From positions 1,897,001 through 1,961,000 of the forward strand of contig JAJGOT010000038.1 in NCBI GenBank assembly GCA_022457155.1: 64,000 bases of DNA, in the 5' to 3' direction. Positions 47,125 to 59,000 of the stretch are shown piece by piece. The translations under genes and the position numbers were made by a program. Source of the stretch: Cladopsammia gracilis (Eukaryota; Cnidaria; Anthozoa; Scleractinia; Dendrophylliidae). How positions within the stretch are numbered: the first letter of the stretch is position 1; each line of letters begins with the position of its first letter. Under the pieces are notes generated by a model, which saw nothing but the letters and a program-made list of their open reading frames with translations, did no database searches and was not told where the DNA came from.

Positions 47125-48060
47125 ATGGAACGTCGTTGTCGTCCAGTTCGTCGTCAATGCTTAAGTTCCCTATTCTTAGCACGATGTGGCCTAAAAGTTG
47201 GAATGATGTCCAGCTTTTATCGAAGGAAGAGGAATACAGTGTACTTTATCTGCTTTTGTCGCACCGAAAAGGAGATAACAAGGAATAATAACACACACAA
47301 AAAGTTCGTTTACAGTGGAAAATATAGTATCATGGAGAGCAAGGAAGTATGTTGTACTCACTGTGGAAATAATGGTTATCTCAAATATTACTATTTAGGA
47401 TTGGAAAGTAAAGTAAAAAACTGGTTCAAAACTGAAACTATGTGCAAGAAAATGCTTTCTCACTGGAAAGAGAAAGAACACTGGCTAGATAGGGATGAAA
47501 GTTGGCAATTAAAGAATGAGTTTTGGGACGGTCAGCGATGGGTGGAACTTCAATGGTTTTGGGACCCTAGTAAGGTTTGGCCCTTTCCAACCCTCTGTGT
47601 TCACTGTAATGCTGTCATTTCTGTAGAACACTTAACTGCTTCTCCAGAAGGAATCAATAACTTGAAGGTTGTTAAATGTCCTGAATGCCTCGAGACGTTT
47701 AACCATTCTATGGAAATGGCAAGGGGATCTCCACTTAACTTGGCACTTATAGCCCATTGGGATGGGTGGCAACCCTTCAGCACAAGTTTTAGAGGATGTG
47801 GTTCCTTTGAGGTCTCCATTGCCAATATGACAAAGAGTGACAGGTGTCATGTAGAGGAGGTGTATGTGGTCGGATTTGTCCCTTGTTCTGAAATCCCACA
47901 TGCAATGAAGCCCATTTTAAATTGTATTTTTGTACAAACAATGTAGCTAAATTATAGTATTTTTAAAGGATCCCAAAAAAGGCGTTTTCATGTTGAGGAA
48001 GTTTATGTGGTGGGCTTGAGAAAATGTGTTCCATTTGTTGGATTATTTCATTTTATTTCT
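47125..48060 (+). CDS. zinc-rich transposon-type protein, N-terminal part
   Basis: Open from about 47125 to 47946; the natural start may be the ATG at 47332 (MESKEVCCTHCGNNGYLKYY). Then WFKTETMCKKMLSHWKEKEH, WDGQRWVELQWFWDPSKVWP, the pairs CVHC and CPEC, LNLALIAHWDGWQPFSTSFR and VSIANMTKSDRCHVEEVYVV. The arrangement of CxxC pairs and an H-W-D-G-W-Q-P-F box is one I associate with N-terminal regions of large transposon proteins (TNP2/transposase-domain type) in invertebrates. No catalytic domain follows. At 47984-48020 the motif VEEVYVVG recurs in another frame, so the 3' end is partly duplicated. Confidence 0.5.
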
Positions 48061-48219
48061 GATAATCTGATCACTTACTCAGTGAACTTTGATGTACTCT
48101 TTTTCACAAAACGTCTTAAAATTTGACTTGAAATATACACTTAAACGAAAGTAATCACAATGACATTTTGTGCAATATATACTTTATTAGTTTCTTAGGA
48201 TCATTTATGCATTTCTGAC

Positions 48220-48580
48220 TCAACATGGAAATATTACCATATTATTCACATGGTTGGGAATGATATGGAAAAATATTCCTATATTTAATCACAATGTTGG
48301 GAATAACATGGGAAATTGTTGCCATCATATTCACACGGTTGGGAATGACATGGGAAAATATTCCCATATTATTCACAATGTTGGGAATAACGGGAAAATA
48401 TTCCGATATTATTCACAATTATGGGAATAACATGGGAAATAGTTGCCATTGTATTCACATGGTTGGGAATAACATGGAAAATATTCCCATATTATTCACA
48501 ATGTTGGGAATAACATGGGAAAATATTCCCATATTCACAATTTTGGAAATAACATGGGGAAATATTCACAACATTTTCCC
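48220..48580. repeat. minisatellite of TTGGGAATAACATGGGAAAATATTCC type
   Basis: About six to seven imperfect units of 45-65 bp, each with GTTGGGAATAACATGGGAAA and ATTCCCATATTATTCACAAT. Part of the subterminal zone of the TIR element; the matching zone at 43530-43735 carries the same TTCCCA/TGGGAA words. Non-coding despite an open frame. Confidence 0.8.
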
Positions 48581-48872
48581 ATTATTGGGGTTTAAAAGAA
48601 TGTAAAGCCTTTTTCCAGGAAAAAAAAACATTTATAAGATATTGGGAAACAGCAAATTCCCAAAATTATCCAAAAAAGGAATTTCTTGTCCCAGATTTTT
48701 CCCAATAATGGGGACATTTCCCATTTAATTCCCAACTGGGAATCTTGAAAAGTTTCCTGTGGATCCTTTCCTCTTATCACACGGAAACTTGTTTTTAATT
48801 TTAGGCTTCATGTCCTTAAGCCAAAGAAGCCCACCTCAGGCTACAATAGCATAGAAATGCAAACACCCACAA

Positions 48873-49198
48873 GTGTCCAAGTCCACTGGAACTTTGTCGG
48901 AGCAAGTCGGACAGACACAAGCACAGCCACCATTGATGCAAGTAAACCTGCAGGCGATGACTTCCACAATATCTGTGGCAGTGAAGCAGGCCATACAAGA
49001 GGCCTTGGCTGGTGCTCCCTCAAGTCAGAACCGTGACACTACAGATTCAATAGATTCCAGACCAGAGCTGCAGGCAAACAACATGATCAGTGCTTCACTT
49101 TCCCAACTTGGAGGCCCGTTTGAAGATACACATTTGAATGCCAGCGTTTTAAAGAAGACAATTATCCTTGACCCGCCAGGGACACAGGCCCCCAAGTA
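48873..49198 (+). CDS. retroelement-type ORF fragment (hypothetical)
   Basis: Open for 108 codons: a Ser/Thr/Gln-rich start, then TISVAVKQAIQEALAGAPSS and SQLGGPFEDTHLNASVLKKT. The xxVAxAVxxAxQEAL helix is a pattern I know from gag-like ORF1 proteins of invertebrate retroelements, but the fragment is short and the assignment is weak. It lies between the TIR element and the Gypsy leader. Confidence 0.3.
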
Positions 49199-50234
49199 GC
49201 CTTTCACTAGCATTGCCATTTCAATGGGGAGTAAACTCTAAAGTTAAAGCAAAAATTTGGCAGCACGAGTTTGTAGAATTTGGAATATTACTCTCACTGT
49301 CCCCGAATAGTCAAAAGTGTTCCCTTTTTCTTTAACATTGTCTGTAAACGACTCCAGTCAGCCTCAACTGACACTAGAGCCTAACCAACTGACTAAAAAG
49401 ATACATAATTTAAATCAGTGGCTTTCTGTCTTTAACATTTTTGTTGCTGTTTACTTTGAGAAATACCCTCCACCACTACGTCATTATTGCGTTACTTTCA
49501 ACGGTATCTAGCGTGCACATGTGCCCGTACCATTCATTATTTCCTTGCGGTTCTCGTTCAGCCTTCAATAAACCTTCGATTAAGACACAGTTCGTACATT
49601 ATTGGCGTAGTGGCAGCGGATTTTTCCCACGTACAGTGGACCCTAACAACAATGTGGTCGTCTGGAACCTGTGACCCTTATTTTCATGAAGTGCGAAGAT
49701 TGACAAATCAACACGAATTCGCTCGTGTAGAAAAATCAACATGGCCCAGGGCTCCTAAGAGTGGCAGCTTATGAAAAACGAGACCATCACCTCGTATGAA
49801 AGTTGGAGACAAAACTTAGTCTACATCTCATCCCTGGATAAGAACTTTGTCCCATTTTTAGAGGCCACATGGCAAAAACAAACCGCTGCCAACCCTCGAA
49901 GAGGCCTTACGGTTGATGGCATGTCTGTACCTGAGGAACAATGACTTACTTCCACTCAGAAAAATGCCCACCTGGATCTTCTGCTCAATTTTTGCCCCGT
50001 GATCTCCAGGAACTCCAGGGTAACGCACTCTACCTCTCTGAAGGACATTTGGCAGAAAATTCGCCAGCATTTTGGGTTCCAGTCCTACGGAGCCCATTTC
50101 CTCGACCTTGCAAGCATCAACTTTCAAACTGCTGAGCGACCAGAGGATTGATTTGAACACCTCACCGCCTTCTTCAAGACAACCTCCTTGCAGTTAATGG
50201 TGACTTGACCCACTACTTTAAGAACAGCAAATAT

Positions 50235-50640
50235 CAACAGTAATTAATTAAAAAATTATTTACACTAATATTTAGTAACGAAAAGAAAAGAAAATCCTCA
50301 AGAATCTATAAAATCTTTGATAAGTTTACGTTTTAGACTGGATTTAAAGGCGAATACGGTGTTAAGGGTTTTAAAATAACTTTCCACTGAGTTCCATATG
50401 CTAACTATTCTATTATAGAACGTTCTCTGACCGCTAACAGTCTTGAAAACTGGAATGTTCAGTAACTGTGAACTTCTCGTGGCATGCCTGCTTATTTCTC
50501 CTCGCTTTATGAACTGGGATGAAAGGTACTCTGGCACATGGGATGTTAGGCACTTAAAGGCCATGATAGCATTCCTAAAATATAACCGAGTTTCTACTGG
50601 TAGCCATCTAAGCTCTTTTAAAACTGGCGTGATAATTAAA
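50235..50640 (-). pseudogene. LINE 3' tail inserted in the Gypsy gag
   Basis: Minus-strand frame 50564-50298: MAFKCLTSHVPEYLSSQFIK, RSSQLLNIPVFKTVSGQRTF, YNRIVSIWNSVES, ending LKRKLIKDFIDS. This is the C-terminal tail found after the RT domain in CR1/RTE-like elements. 5' truncated, as expected for target-primed insertion. Confidence 0.75.
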
Positions 50641-50690
50641 ATCTAAACAACACTAATATCACAATACATCAGGTAAAACCGCGGATTAAA

Positions 50691-52480
50691 TGTGACCCTC
50701 CACGGGAAAACCAGCAAAAAGGTGATGACACAGGCACGCTTGCGTTAACACGGGCACACCAGCGTGACAACTGACACGGATATGCGCATATTTAATAAGA
50801 AAACAAAAATTGTCACGGTAGCTTTTGTTTGGCACGACGAAGCTTTTGTTAAAAGTACCGTGTAAAGTAACACGCTAAGCGTGCGATATCACTCGGTAAA
50901 TCGTGTGATTATGGCACGGAAGCACGCATAAAGTTATAATTATGTAATCGAAGAATTGGAGCAGAACAGCTTTGTTATCCGATGATCTCGAAAGAAGCGC
51001 GATTGCATAAAATCAATTCCCCGATTACCCAGCTTTGAAATCAACTTATAACAAACTTGGAAATTTTCATGTTTTTCGTGGAGTAAAAGAAAAAGTATTA
51101 TTATCTGATGGACATTAACAATTTTTTGTAAGATGAAGGTTTACAGTTGCAAAGCGTATGCTACAGAATGCAAATGTTCTTTTCATCCCGCCAAGTGAAG
51201 CGGTTTCGGTCACGGCGGCGTGTTGTGTAGGCAAATGTACGTTAAATGAGTGAAGTTTGAGGATGCTGTTAATGTTTTTGTACAAAACTTTCATTACGCG
51301 AATCAAAGCGCTTTTACGAGAATCGAAGCGCTTTTGGTCACAGCCGTGTTGTGTAAACAAAAGATAGATGTTGGCCGCGTTATATTATGAGTTATTTCGA
51401 CACGAAATAACGAGGACATTCTTTTTGTAAATCACTTTTGTTACGCAAATCAAAGTGCTTTTGGTAACAGCCGTGTTATTTTTCGGCCGACTGTCGGCAG
51501 AAATATCATGGACTATATTTTGTTCGCATAAAATGCAAGAATCAAAGCGCTAATTCGCAGCCCATGCTATGTAAACAAATTTATGACTTCTGTTGGCACG
51601 AAAATTTAAGAATATTATGTTTCGGGAACAAACACTTTCGTTATACGAATCAGGGTCGTGTGATTTTTGTGAGCTCAGTCGCCATGAAATATCAAGATCA
51701 TTCTTTTTGTATTAAAACACTTTGAATCCCGTTATGCGGATCAAAGCGCCTTTGGTCACGACCGTCTCGGTATTATGTAAATTTTCCTGGGAAATATTAT
51801 TTTCATCCCGCACATGTCACATCACTTTTTGGTCACAGATTGTTATAAATAATTATTAGAAGGAATGATAAAAGTTACCATTGAATCTTGGCAACGATTT
51901 ATTACAAGTGTTCTCTTTCTCCAAGAATTTCAACAGTAAAATTTGCATGCATTCGAACTCACACGGTGTCAGATTTCAACAAGAAATTTGCATACACTAT
52001 CAGTTTTCAATCTCGCTTATTCCACTGTTACGGAGGTTTATAATATTTTCCATAAGAAACCTTCAGTCTTTAAAATGTCATTTGCGATTGAGTTTTGTTT
52101 AATAACTATTGAAACAGAAGATTTAAAGGTGAAGTGTACAACGCGAATTTCGGTTCAGTATAAATAAACAAGTCGCTCTACAGTGGCTGGGATAAAAGTT
52201 TATAAAACAGCTTGGACGTCTGGTGTGCATTTTGACACGGCTAAAGTGCCATTTAGCTCACTAGCGTGTCATTTTGCACGGTCACACGACTGGTCACACT
52301 TCTTTGTTCAACCAAATACACCATCGTTTTTGCCGTGCAATATGAGACAAAAGAAAATTTTAATGAGGCGTGCATCGTCGCACGGTGCTACCGTGTTAAA
52401 GAAATTTTCTTTTGTTTAGCGTGTTATAATAGCGTGCCCGTGTCATCACCTTTTTGCTGGTTTTCCCGTGGAGGGTCACA
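50691..52480. mobile_element. 1.8-kb TIR element, non-autonomous, with internal repeats
   Basis: TGTGACCCTCCACGGGAAAA at 50691 is inverted at the right end (to 52480); the arms match over about 48 bp with one mismatch (GACACAGGC versus GACACGGGC). Subterminal CGTGTCA/GCGTG words recur within 200 bp of both ends. At 51150-51800 a degenerate unit of about 130-160 bp with ATCAAAGCGCTTTTGGTCAC and GCCGTGTTGTGTAAACAAA recurs four to five times. No transposase frame. The target duplication is unclear. Confidence 0.8.
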
Positions 52481-53639
52481 AATACTAAGCAATGCCAACC
52501 TCAAACGCACCTCTAATGGTGGATGGCTAACCATGCCGCCGTCCATTTGTATCTTGTATTCTCTGCAAAACCACCGGATGCTCTCACGACACCCATGATC
52601 TAATGGAATGCCATTACCTGCCTGATTGTGACGGGCCATGGGCCTGCTCACGTCTCAAACGACTACCATGATGAATTTGCAGTGACTGTGGCCCTTATGA
52701 TGAGAGTTGCGGTCATGTCATCCCGCCTGAGCACAGTGATGCGTCTACTGCACTCTGTGTCAGCATTATTCAATCACCTGTTCTTAACACCTACCACGAG
52801 CACACTGTGCAGCTCACCCTTGATACTGGCACCATGTCTAACATGGTTCGTGCCTTGGCCACTAAGTTGTATGGCCTACCTATTACCCCAGCTTCTCAGA
52901 TGGCCTGCCAAACTGATGGAGTTACCCCAATAGATGTAGTGGGTGAAGTGCATTGCACTCTCACTCGTGGACAGCGAGCACTTGAACTAGACGCCCTAGT
53001 TGTTCTGGTCTGAGATGATCCACTATGGTACTCCTTCCAAACACACTACTCAGTCAGCTGAGCAATGCACCCAGTCCTTTCTCCTACGCAACCCTCAATG
53101 CACAGTTCTACTGCCAGGAGAGTACCTTCAGCTTGACACCCCTTGTGATTCTGACCCAGATACATTATAGGCCCTTGAACCCTGACTAGACTGTCCGTGC
53201 AACAATCCCCTCAAGGCAGAAGGAGCATGGCCCCCACCTCAACAAGTCCTCTCTGTGGACCTTGCTGTACGCATAACCAATACGACTGACTCTCCTATAC
53301 TCCTAAAGACCAGCGAGCAACTGTGTCATGTAAGGCATATTATACCTGTTAACATTGTAGACAGGAACAGTAGTGGCTGTAGACTACTGCCCCTACCTGC
53401 TGGCAGCCTTTCTCCACTAATGTGATCCTTGACCCCGATGGCTGCCTAGACCAGGATATTCGCGACAAGTTCTGAGCTCTGAATCTGGAGTTTGATGATG
53501 TTTTCAACCCCTATTTCTCAAAATATAATGGCGCCAGCGGTACCATTGAAGCTGTTGTCAACATTGGTCCTACACTCTCCCCTCAGCGTAAAGGCAGACT
53601 CCCGCAGTAACATTATCATGGCCAGAAAATTCTGATGTG

Positions 53640-54130
53640 TCTGCTGTTTATGTAAGAAAATTTATCCAGCGCTGGCAATTATGAAAATAGCGGCATTGCA
53701 TTGTAAATTATTTGTGGTTTGGAATTGTTTTTATGCCCAGCACAGTCTCTAATGTACTTAATGCCCAGCAGTCCGAAAATTTTACTGAATGTCAACTGAT
53801 TGCAAAAAAATTGTTTAGATTTCTAATTGACAATATATTCGAGGTTGACCATACCGGTTAAATCAACATGTTCTCAGCACGTGGAAAAATTCTATAAAGT
53901 CAGACTATAAAGTCAGAAATGGTCATAAATGCCAAGCAGACAGAAATTTTCACAGAATTTCCACTAGGTAGACTAGGCCATAAAACCACGATAGTTCCAA
54001 ACCCTATTTAAATATTCAAGTTGATTTTAAGCTTACCTCAAACTGTAGAAAAAATTTAAAAATTAGTTCTAAAATGAAGCCATTTTTCATATTCCTAGGT
54101 TGTGATTCAATATCCAAACTCTCCCTCTAG
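53640..54130. other. no gene seen
   Basis: AT-rich sequence after the Gypsy remnant fades out. Contains short repeated phrases (CCAGCAGTCCGAAAATTTTA, CCAAGCAGACAGAAATTTTC) but nothing I can assign. Confidence 0.4.
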
Positions 54131-54139
54131 AATAGTAAA

Positions 54140-54740
54140 GATGAGTGCTCCATTTGAAAGAATTGGAAGACAATTAGCTTTGGGAGACATCACGTCTATG
54201 TTAAAAGCATTTGTTACAATGCCTGATGCAAAGAACGAAGTAACACAATTGATATGCAGACATTACTTCTGAAATAGTTGGTCTGTGTTCCAAGGCACGA
54301 ATCACCTCCAGAAGACCTAGCCAAATTTTCATGGGAAGGTGTTCACAATGAAATGATAATCAGAACATCTATTTACTTACAGTTTCTGGAAACTCCAATC
54401 ACAAACCCATCACAAAGAAACGTTATGAAGAAAAAGGAAGCTCTTGCTGTACCTTTGTTAGATATCAATATTTAACGAAGATATGAATGCTACAAGAATT
54501 CTAAAATCTGTCATTCTAAAGAAGGGGGCCTGAAGAAAGTAGCATTCAGCAGATTGTTACCGTTGTATGTCTGTATGGGATATAATGCTACAAACACTCT
54601 TTTTGAGAATGCTGGGAAAGGATTTGACAGAAGTCTAAAGGAATGGAAATGTCAAGTAGAAGAAGGAGTACAGAAGAAGAATTCCATCATGCTAAGTTTA
54701 GAGAATGCAATGGCAGAAGGTGGCGCCGAGTGTAGTTAGT
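54140..54740 (+). pseudogene. unassigned coding remnant
   Basis: Consecutive protein-like pieces in shifted frames: MSAPFERIGRQLALGDITSM then LKAFVTMPDAKNEVTQLICR (54140-54265), VPRHESPPEDLAKFSWEGVH to ALAVPLLDINI (54278-54472), and KKVAFSRLLPLYVCMGYNAT then FENAGKGFDRSLKEWKCQVE (54535-54739). The composition is coding-like and on one strand, but there are stops and frame changes between pieces. I do not recognise a family. 54740-55370 has no supported gene. Confidence 0.35.
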
Positions 54741-55369
54741 GGAACAGTTGAATCAAGAATTACAAAGACAGAGCCACCATACACCCAGGCTATTTAGTCG
54801 GGGAGCTGGAAATCAAAAAAGCCTCTAATTAACGTGTTCGTTCAACCCATCCCACAATAAAGGTTTGATAACGGATTCGGATAGATTGAACCCTCCTGAT
54901 TAACACTAGGTACGTTGTAGAGTCGGATTGTGGTATCAGTTTTGAGTTAAAGGTATGGTTTTGTAGGCTACCAGTAATGCAGTATGAAAACGAGGCAGAA
55001 TGCAAATTTTTGAAAATGCAGCTCTAAACCTAATCGAAATAAGGAAAAATTATTAAATATCAGAGAGTAAAAAGAATAACCATTATTAATTAGTTTTGCT
55101 TTATAACGAACTGATTTAAGTGCTTTGTTTATGAAACAAATTAAAAAATACCCCTTTTTGAAATACCGTTTAGAAATACCGCTAGCCTTGTTAGTTTTTC
55201 ACAATACTCATAACAGTGCTATATTGAATGTTTTCCACTAAAAAGAGCCTCGGTTCACCTTTTTAGAAATAATATCTGTGAAGATTTTGGCAATTTTTTT
55301 CGCATTTGTTCTCGTTTTTGCCTCGATTGTGAAAAACACATTAGTCAGCCTCGTTTACATGCAGAGCTG

Positions 55370-55432
55370 AGATTCAAAATGGCGGACGGATAGAAGGTTC
55401 GTTGCCTGGCTATTTCGTGAAAACTTCGGCAG
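55370..55432 (+). other. 5' untranslated first exon
   Basis: ATGGCGGACGGATAG-containing stretch ending CGGCAG|GTAAGT. The matching acceptor TTCTGCATTGCAG at 56071 precedes the ATG at 56077, implying a 639-bp 5' UTR intron. The short ATG-stop at 55378 would be an upstream ORF of four codons. Confidence 0.5.
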
Positions 55433-56076
55433 GTAAGTGCTGAAATAATGTTCGTGTAGATCATATAAAGCTTTCACGAATTGAAGAAAAGATTCAAACA
55501 TTGAAAACGAAAATTTGTAGCGCAGTTTGTTTAAAAGAGTGAGAGAAAATAAACGCCAAGTGTCGCAAAGAGATCCAGTTAGATTACCTGACAAGCCAAT
55601 AAAATTATTGTATGTTCCTTCTTAGTTGCTCGGTTGCTCGTTTTATGTTCTATTGTCTTCCTATCAGAATGAGTAAATTAGAGTTTGACATTTTTTTTAT
55701 TAACGCAGATTTATGGTTTGTGTTTCTCTGAACTGTAAGTACAATATTAATTCAGTCCGAGCAGGTGCTATGCTTAAAGTTCAAAATGCAGGCCTTGAAG
55801 ATAGATTAGATGAAGGCACTCACTGATTAGTAAAATTGTACCCGAATATGTAAAATAATGCCACGGTAAAACCAAAAACGTTTTTAACCCACCTGTAAGG
55901 TGTAATAAAATATATTTTCCTTGTATTTTTGTCAGTGGAGTAGTACTGAAAATTACCAGCGTTACTGCTTGATGATGTTCACTACTAAGTGTCGGTCGTA
56001 ACTCGTGTTTTAAGGTTTTTAAAACGTACAAGATAATAACTAAGCATAAGGTTGAGCTTTCTGCATTGCAGCTGTT

Positions 56077-59000
56077 ATGGCAGATGAAGAAAGTAAGAGC
56101 GGTGATAGTGAGCTGCATGAACTTCAAGTGCTTATTCCACCTTTGCCAAAGAAACGCCGAACAACATGTTTTGCTAAGTGTCTAATCTGTTAGTCCGACT
56201 CAAAAGATAAACTGAGAAAAGGCGAAGAATCCTCTGTTGCTAACTTAATATCAAAACTAAAAATTTGAAAGGATGATGTTTATCAAAGGCTTTCGCCTGA
56301 TTTAGATTTGTTATATGAAAACGAAGTTCTTTGGCACGCCTCCTGCTATGCGACGTACACGAGTATTCAAAACATCAAATACGCTTCAAATAAAACATCA
56401 ACGGTGGTGGAGGAAGATATTGAAGAGGATTCAAGCAACCTTTCTCCTAGGGTCTCTCGATCCAGCGTTACCCCTCATGATTGCTCAAAATGTATGTTTT
56501 GCAAAAATCGAACCTAAAAGAAAGAAAAGGTAATGCAAAACGTGTCCACGTTTGAAGCAGCTAATACCATAAAGCAGTGTGCAGGAGACCAAGACATGCT
56601 CCGTGTGCTGCTTGGTGTCCATAACGACTTAGTTGCCGCAGAAGCTAGATACCATAAAGCATGCTTTGCAGCTTATGTGAGCAAATCTAATTTAAAATCT
56701 CAAGCTTTTAAAGAAGAATCAGGGAAAGAATCGGCCTGTGACAAAGCATTTCTTGAAATGGCTTCTGACATTGTAAAAGGATTGGAAATTGGAAAAGCTT
56801 ACGATATGTCCTCTTTGCTGAAGAAATATATTGAGTTGCTAGAAACAAGGGGAATCGATGGTCAAAATTACACTAAACAGAAATTGAAGCTTCGCATGAA
56901 AAGCCATTTTGGAGAAGCTAAAGTGTTTCATCAGCCTTACCAGAAGACAAGTCCACAGCTTGTGAACTCGAGTTCTTTTTCATTACAAGATGTCATCAAC
57001 GCTTCTGCTATTCAGAACAATGATCAACCATCAGCTTCTCAGGCAGAAAACCGAAACCAATGCACACAAGATCCCTCTTCGACACTTCTGCTGTACAGAG
57101 CAGCAAAGCTCTTAAAAGATCAAATGAGGCAGTGTAAAGGTATATCCATATACCCAGCTAGTTTCAACGATATAGACATGGTAACAGCGAAACATATAAT
57201 GCCTGGAGATCTGTACTTGTTTCTGCGCTGGATGGTCACGAATGATGATGTGGAGGTGGACTTTGATTCAAGTTGTAGTAATGCTGCTGATGAGAGGAAA
57301 GTCATTTGTTTAGCCCAAGATGCAATTCACTGTTCGTCTCATGGTCGGATTAAACTTTCCAAACACGTCGGTCTAGCCATGTCTGTGCGTCATATGACCG
57401 GATCTAAGCAGCTGGTATCTATTCTAAATCGTATGGGTCACTGTTCATCCTACGATGAGATAGAGAGCGTGGATACTGGTCTAGCAAAGGAGGTCTTGGC
57501 AAAATCTCAACAGAGTGGTACTGTTATACCATCTTATATATCCCCAGGTTCATTCATCCAGTTCGCTGCGGATAACAATGACCTTAATGAGGAAACTTTA
57601 GATGGAAAGAGCACGACCCACGCTACGACTCTTGTCATTTTCCAGAAAAAACCGTTCGGACCGATGCCACCGCCAGTAGTACATGCTGACTATGCAGGCA
57701 GAGAGATATCTCTTGAGAAAGCTGATGTCTATGACGATATCTTGGAGTGTTCTGCCCATGGCAAGCGACCAGCCATTAAAGATTTCATTGGCAAGTTAGA
57801 GCTGAGGCCTTTACCACGACACCTGAATACAAGTCATCATGCACAATGGATCTGACATGGGCACTTGCACGACTTTTCCCAATGAAGTTGTTCATTGAGG
57901 AGACGAGAGAGGGGGACAAGGAAACTATGCAGCAGACCATACCAGGCTGGAGTGGGTATAACTCCTTGATTTTTCCCGACAACACGCTGCCAACTGTGAT
58001 TGGATACTGCCCAATGATAAATGGGTCATCCACCGAGTTTAGCACAGTATACGCAGTTATGAAGAAAGTGGTTAACATGTGTGCTAGCCTTGATCAGAAG
58101 GGCACGGTTATCACCTTTGATCTGGCGATCTACATTAAAGCAAAATAGATCATTTGGAAAAACCCAGGCGAATTTCCTCACACCGTCATTCGACTGGGAG
58201 GTTTTCACATTGCTCTCAATTTCTTAGTGGTGTTGGGAAAAAGATACCAAAGCTCAGGCATAGAAGATGCCTTAATTCAGTCTGGTACCTATGGACCAGG
58301 AAGTGTGATGTCCCTAATGAAAGGAAAGTCATAACCGCGGAGTCAGGGAGCACAAGATAACCATGGAGGCGTTACTTCATTTAATGTGGCAGGCAATCCT
58401 TCACTGGCTAAATGGTGAGGACCAAAGTTTCCTCAAGGCAAATGTGGATGAGAAGCACCTCGAAGATAGTATGAAATCATTCTATTTGGCACTAAAGAGC
58501 AAGAAGAATGTCTCGCAGGAAGCTGAAAGAATCACAGATGAGTTAAAGATCGCGACGGAGCTGTTTGACACCTTTCGACAAGCAGAAAGGGCCCGATCAC
58601 CGATGTTTGCATTCTGGGATGAGTACATACGCATGGTGATCATGCTTCTGCAGTTCGTGAAAGCAGAACGAATTAAGAATGGACAGTGTGACGAAGTTCC
58701 AGCATTAGATTCTGATCATGAAGAAGCGGATACTAGAATGCTGCTACATGCCCAAAACGCTAGTCGAGACGCTCAGAGGATTGTAATTCAGTCCCCAGAT
58801 ACAGATGTGCTACTTCTTTGTGTCACACATTATGATCAGATCGGATCGGAGTTGTAGTTTCGCACTGGGGTGAAGGATCGTCTGTGGTACATTCCAGCCC
58901 ACAAGATTGCAGATGGTCTTGGCCCACTAATGTGCAAAGCCCTCCCCGCTTTTCACTTGTTAACGGGATGTGATTCGACAAGTGCCATGTTGAGAATAGG

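Larger units (their letters stand above)
43515..48762. mobile_element. PIF/Harbinger-like element, 5.2 kb, with TTCCCA-rich ends
   Basis: CCACAGGAAACTTTTCA at 43515 is inverted at 48746-48762, and similarity extends to about 32 bp (ATTCCCA ... TGGGAAT). Inside both ends the motifs TTCCCA/TGGGAA repeat. The interior encodes a SANT/Myb-like protein and a Harbinger-type DDE transposase in opposite directions, which is the classic two-gene set of PIF/Harbinger. No clean 3-bp duplication was seen (flanks CTT and ATC), so the exact ends could be off or the flanks mutated. A third coding region (47.1-48.0 kb) is unusual. Confidence 0.6.
49500..53640 (+). mobile_element. Ty3/Gypsy-type retrotransposon, gag/protease half, split by insertions
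   Basis: AATAAA (49567), then ACATTATTGGCGTAGTGGCA at about 49596, looks like an LTR end followed by a tRNA primer site. Gag follows (49770-50230): [60 protein letters not shown]. Coding resumes at about 52485 with Cys/His knuckles (CILCKTTGCSHDTHDLMECH) and an aspartic protease (VQLTLDTGTMSNMVRALATK, VVGEVHCTL), fading near 53625 (LPQ). The gap of about 2.25 kb is filled by a LINE tail and a TIR element. Several stops. No RT remains. Confidence 0.65.

Noticed and set aside
48294..48605. ORF of 103 codons with repeated ITWEN/MLGIT
   Set aside because: It is the TTGGGAATAACATGGG minisatellite read in one frame.
51115..51360. Minus-strand 81-codon ORF
   Set aside because: Lies in the degenerate internal repeat of the TIR element and has no protein-like conservation.
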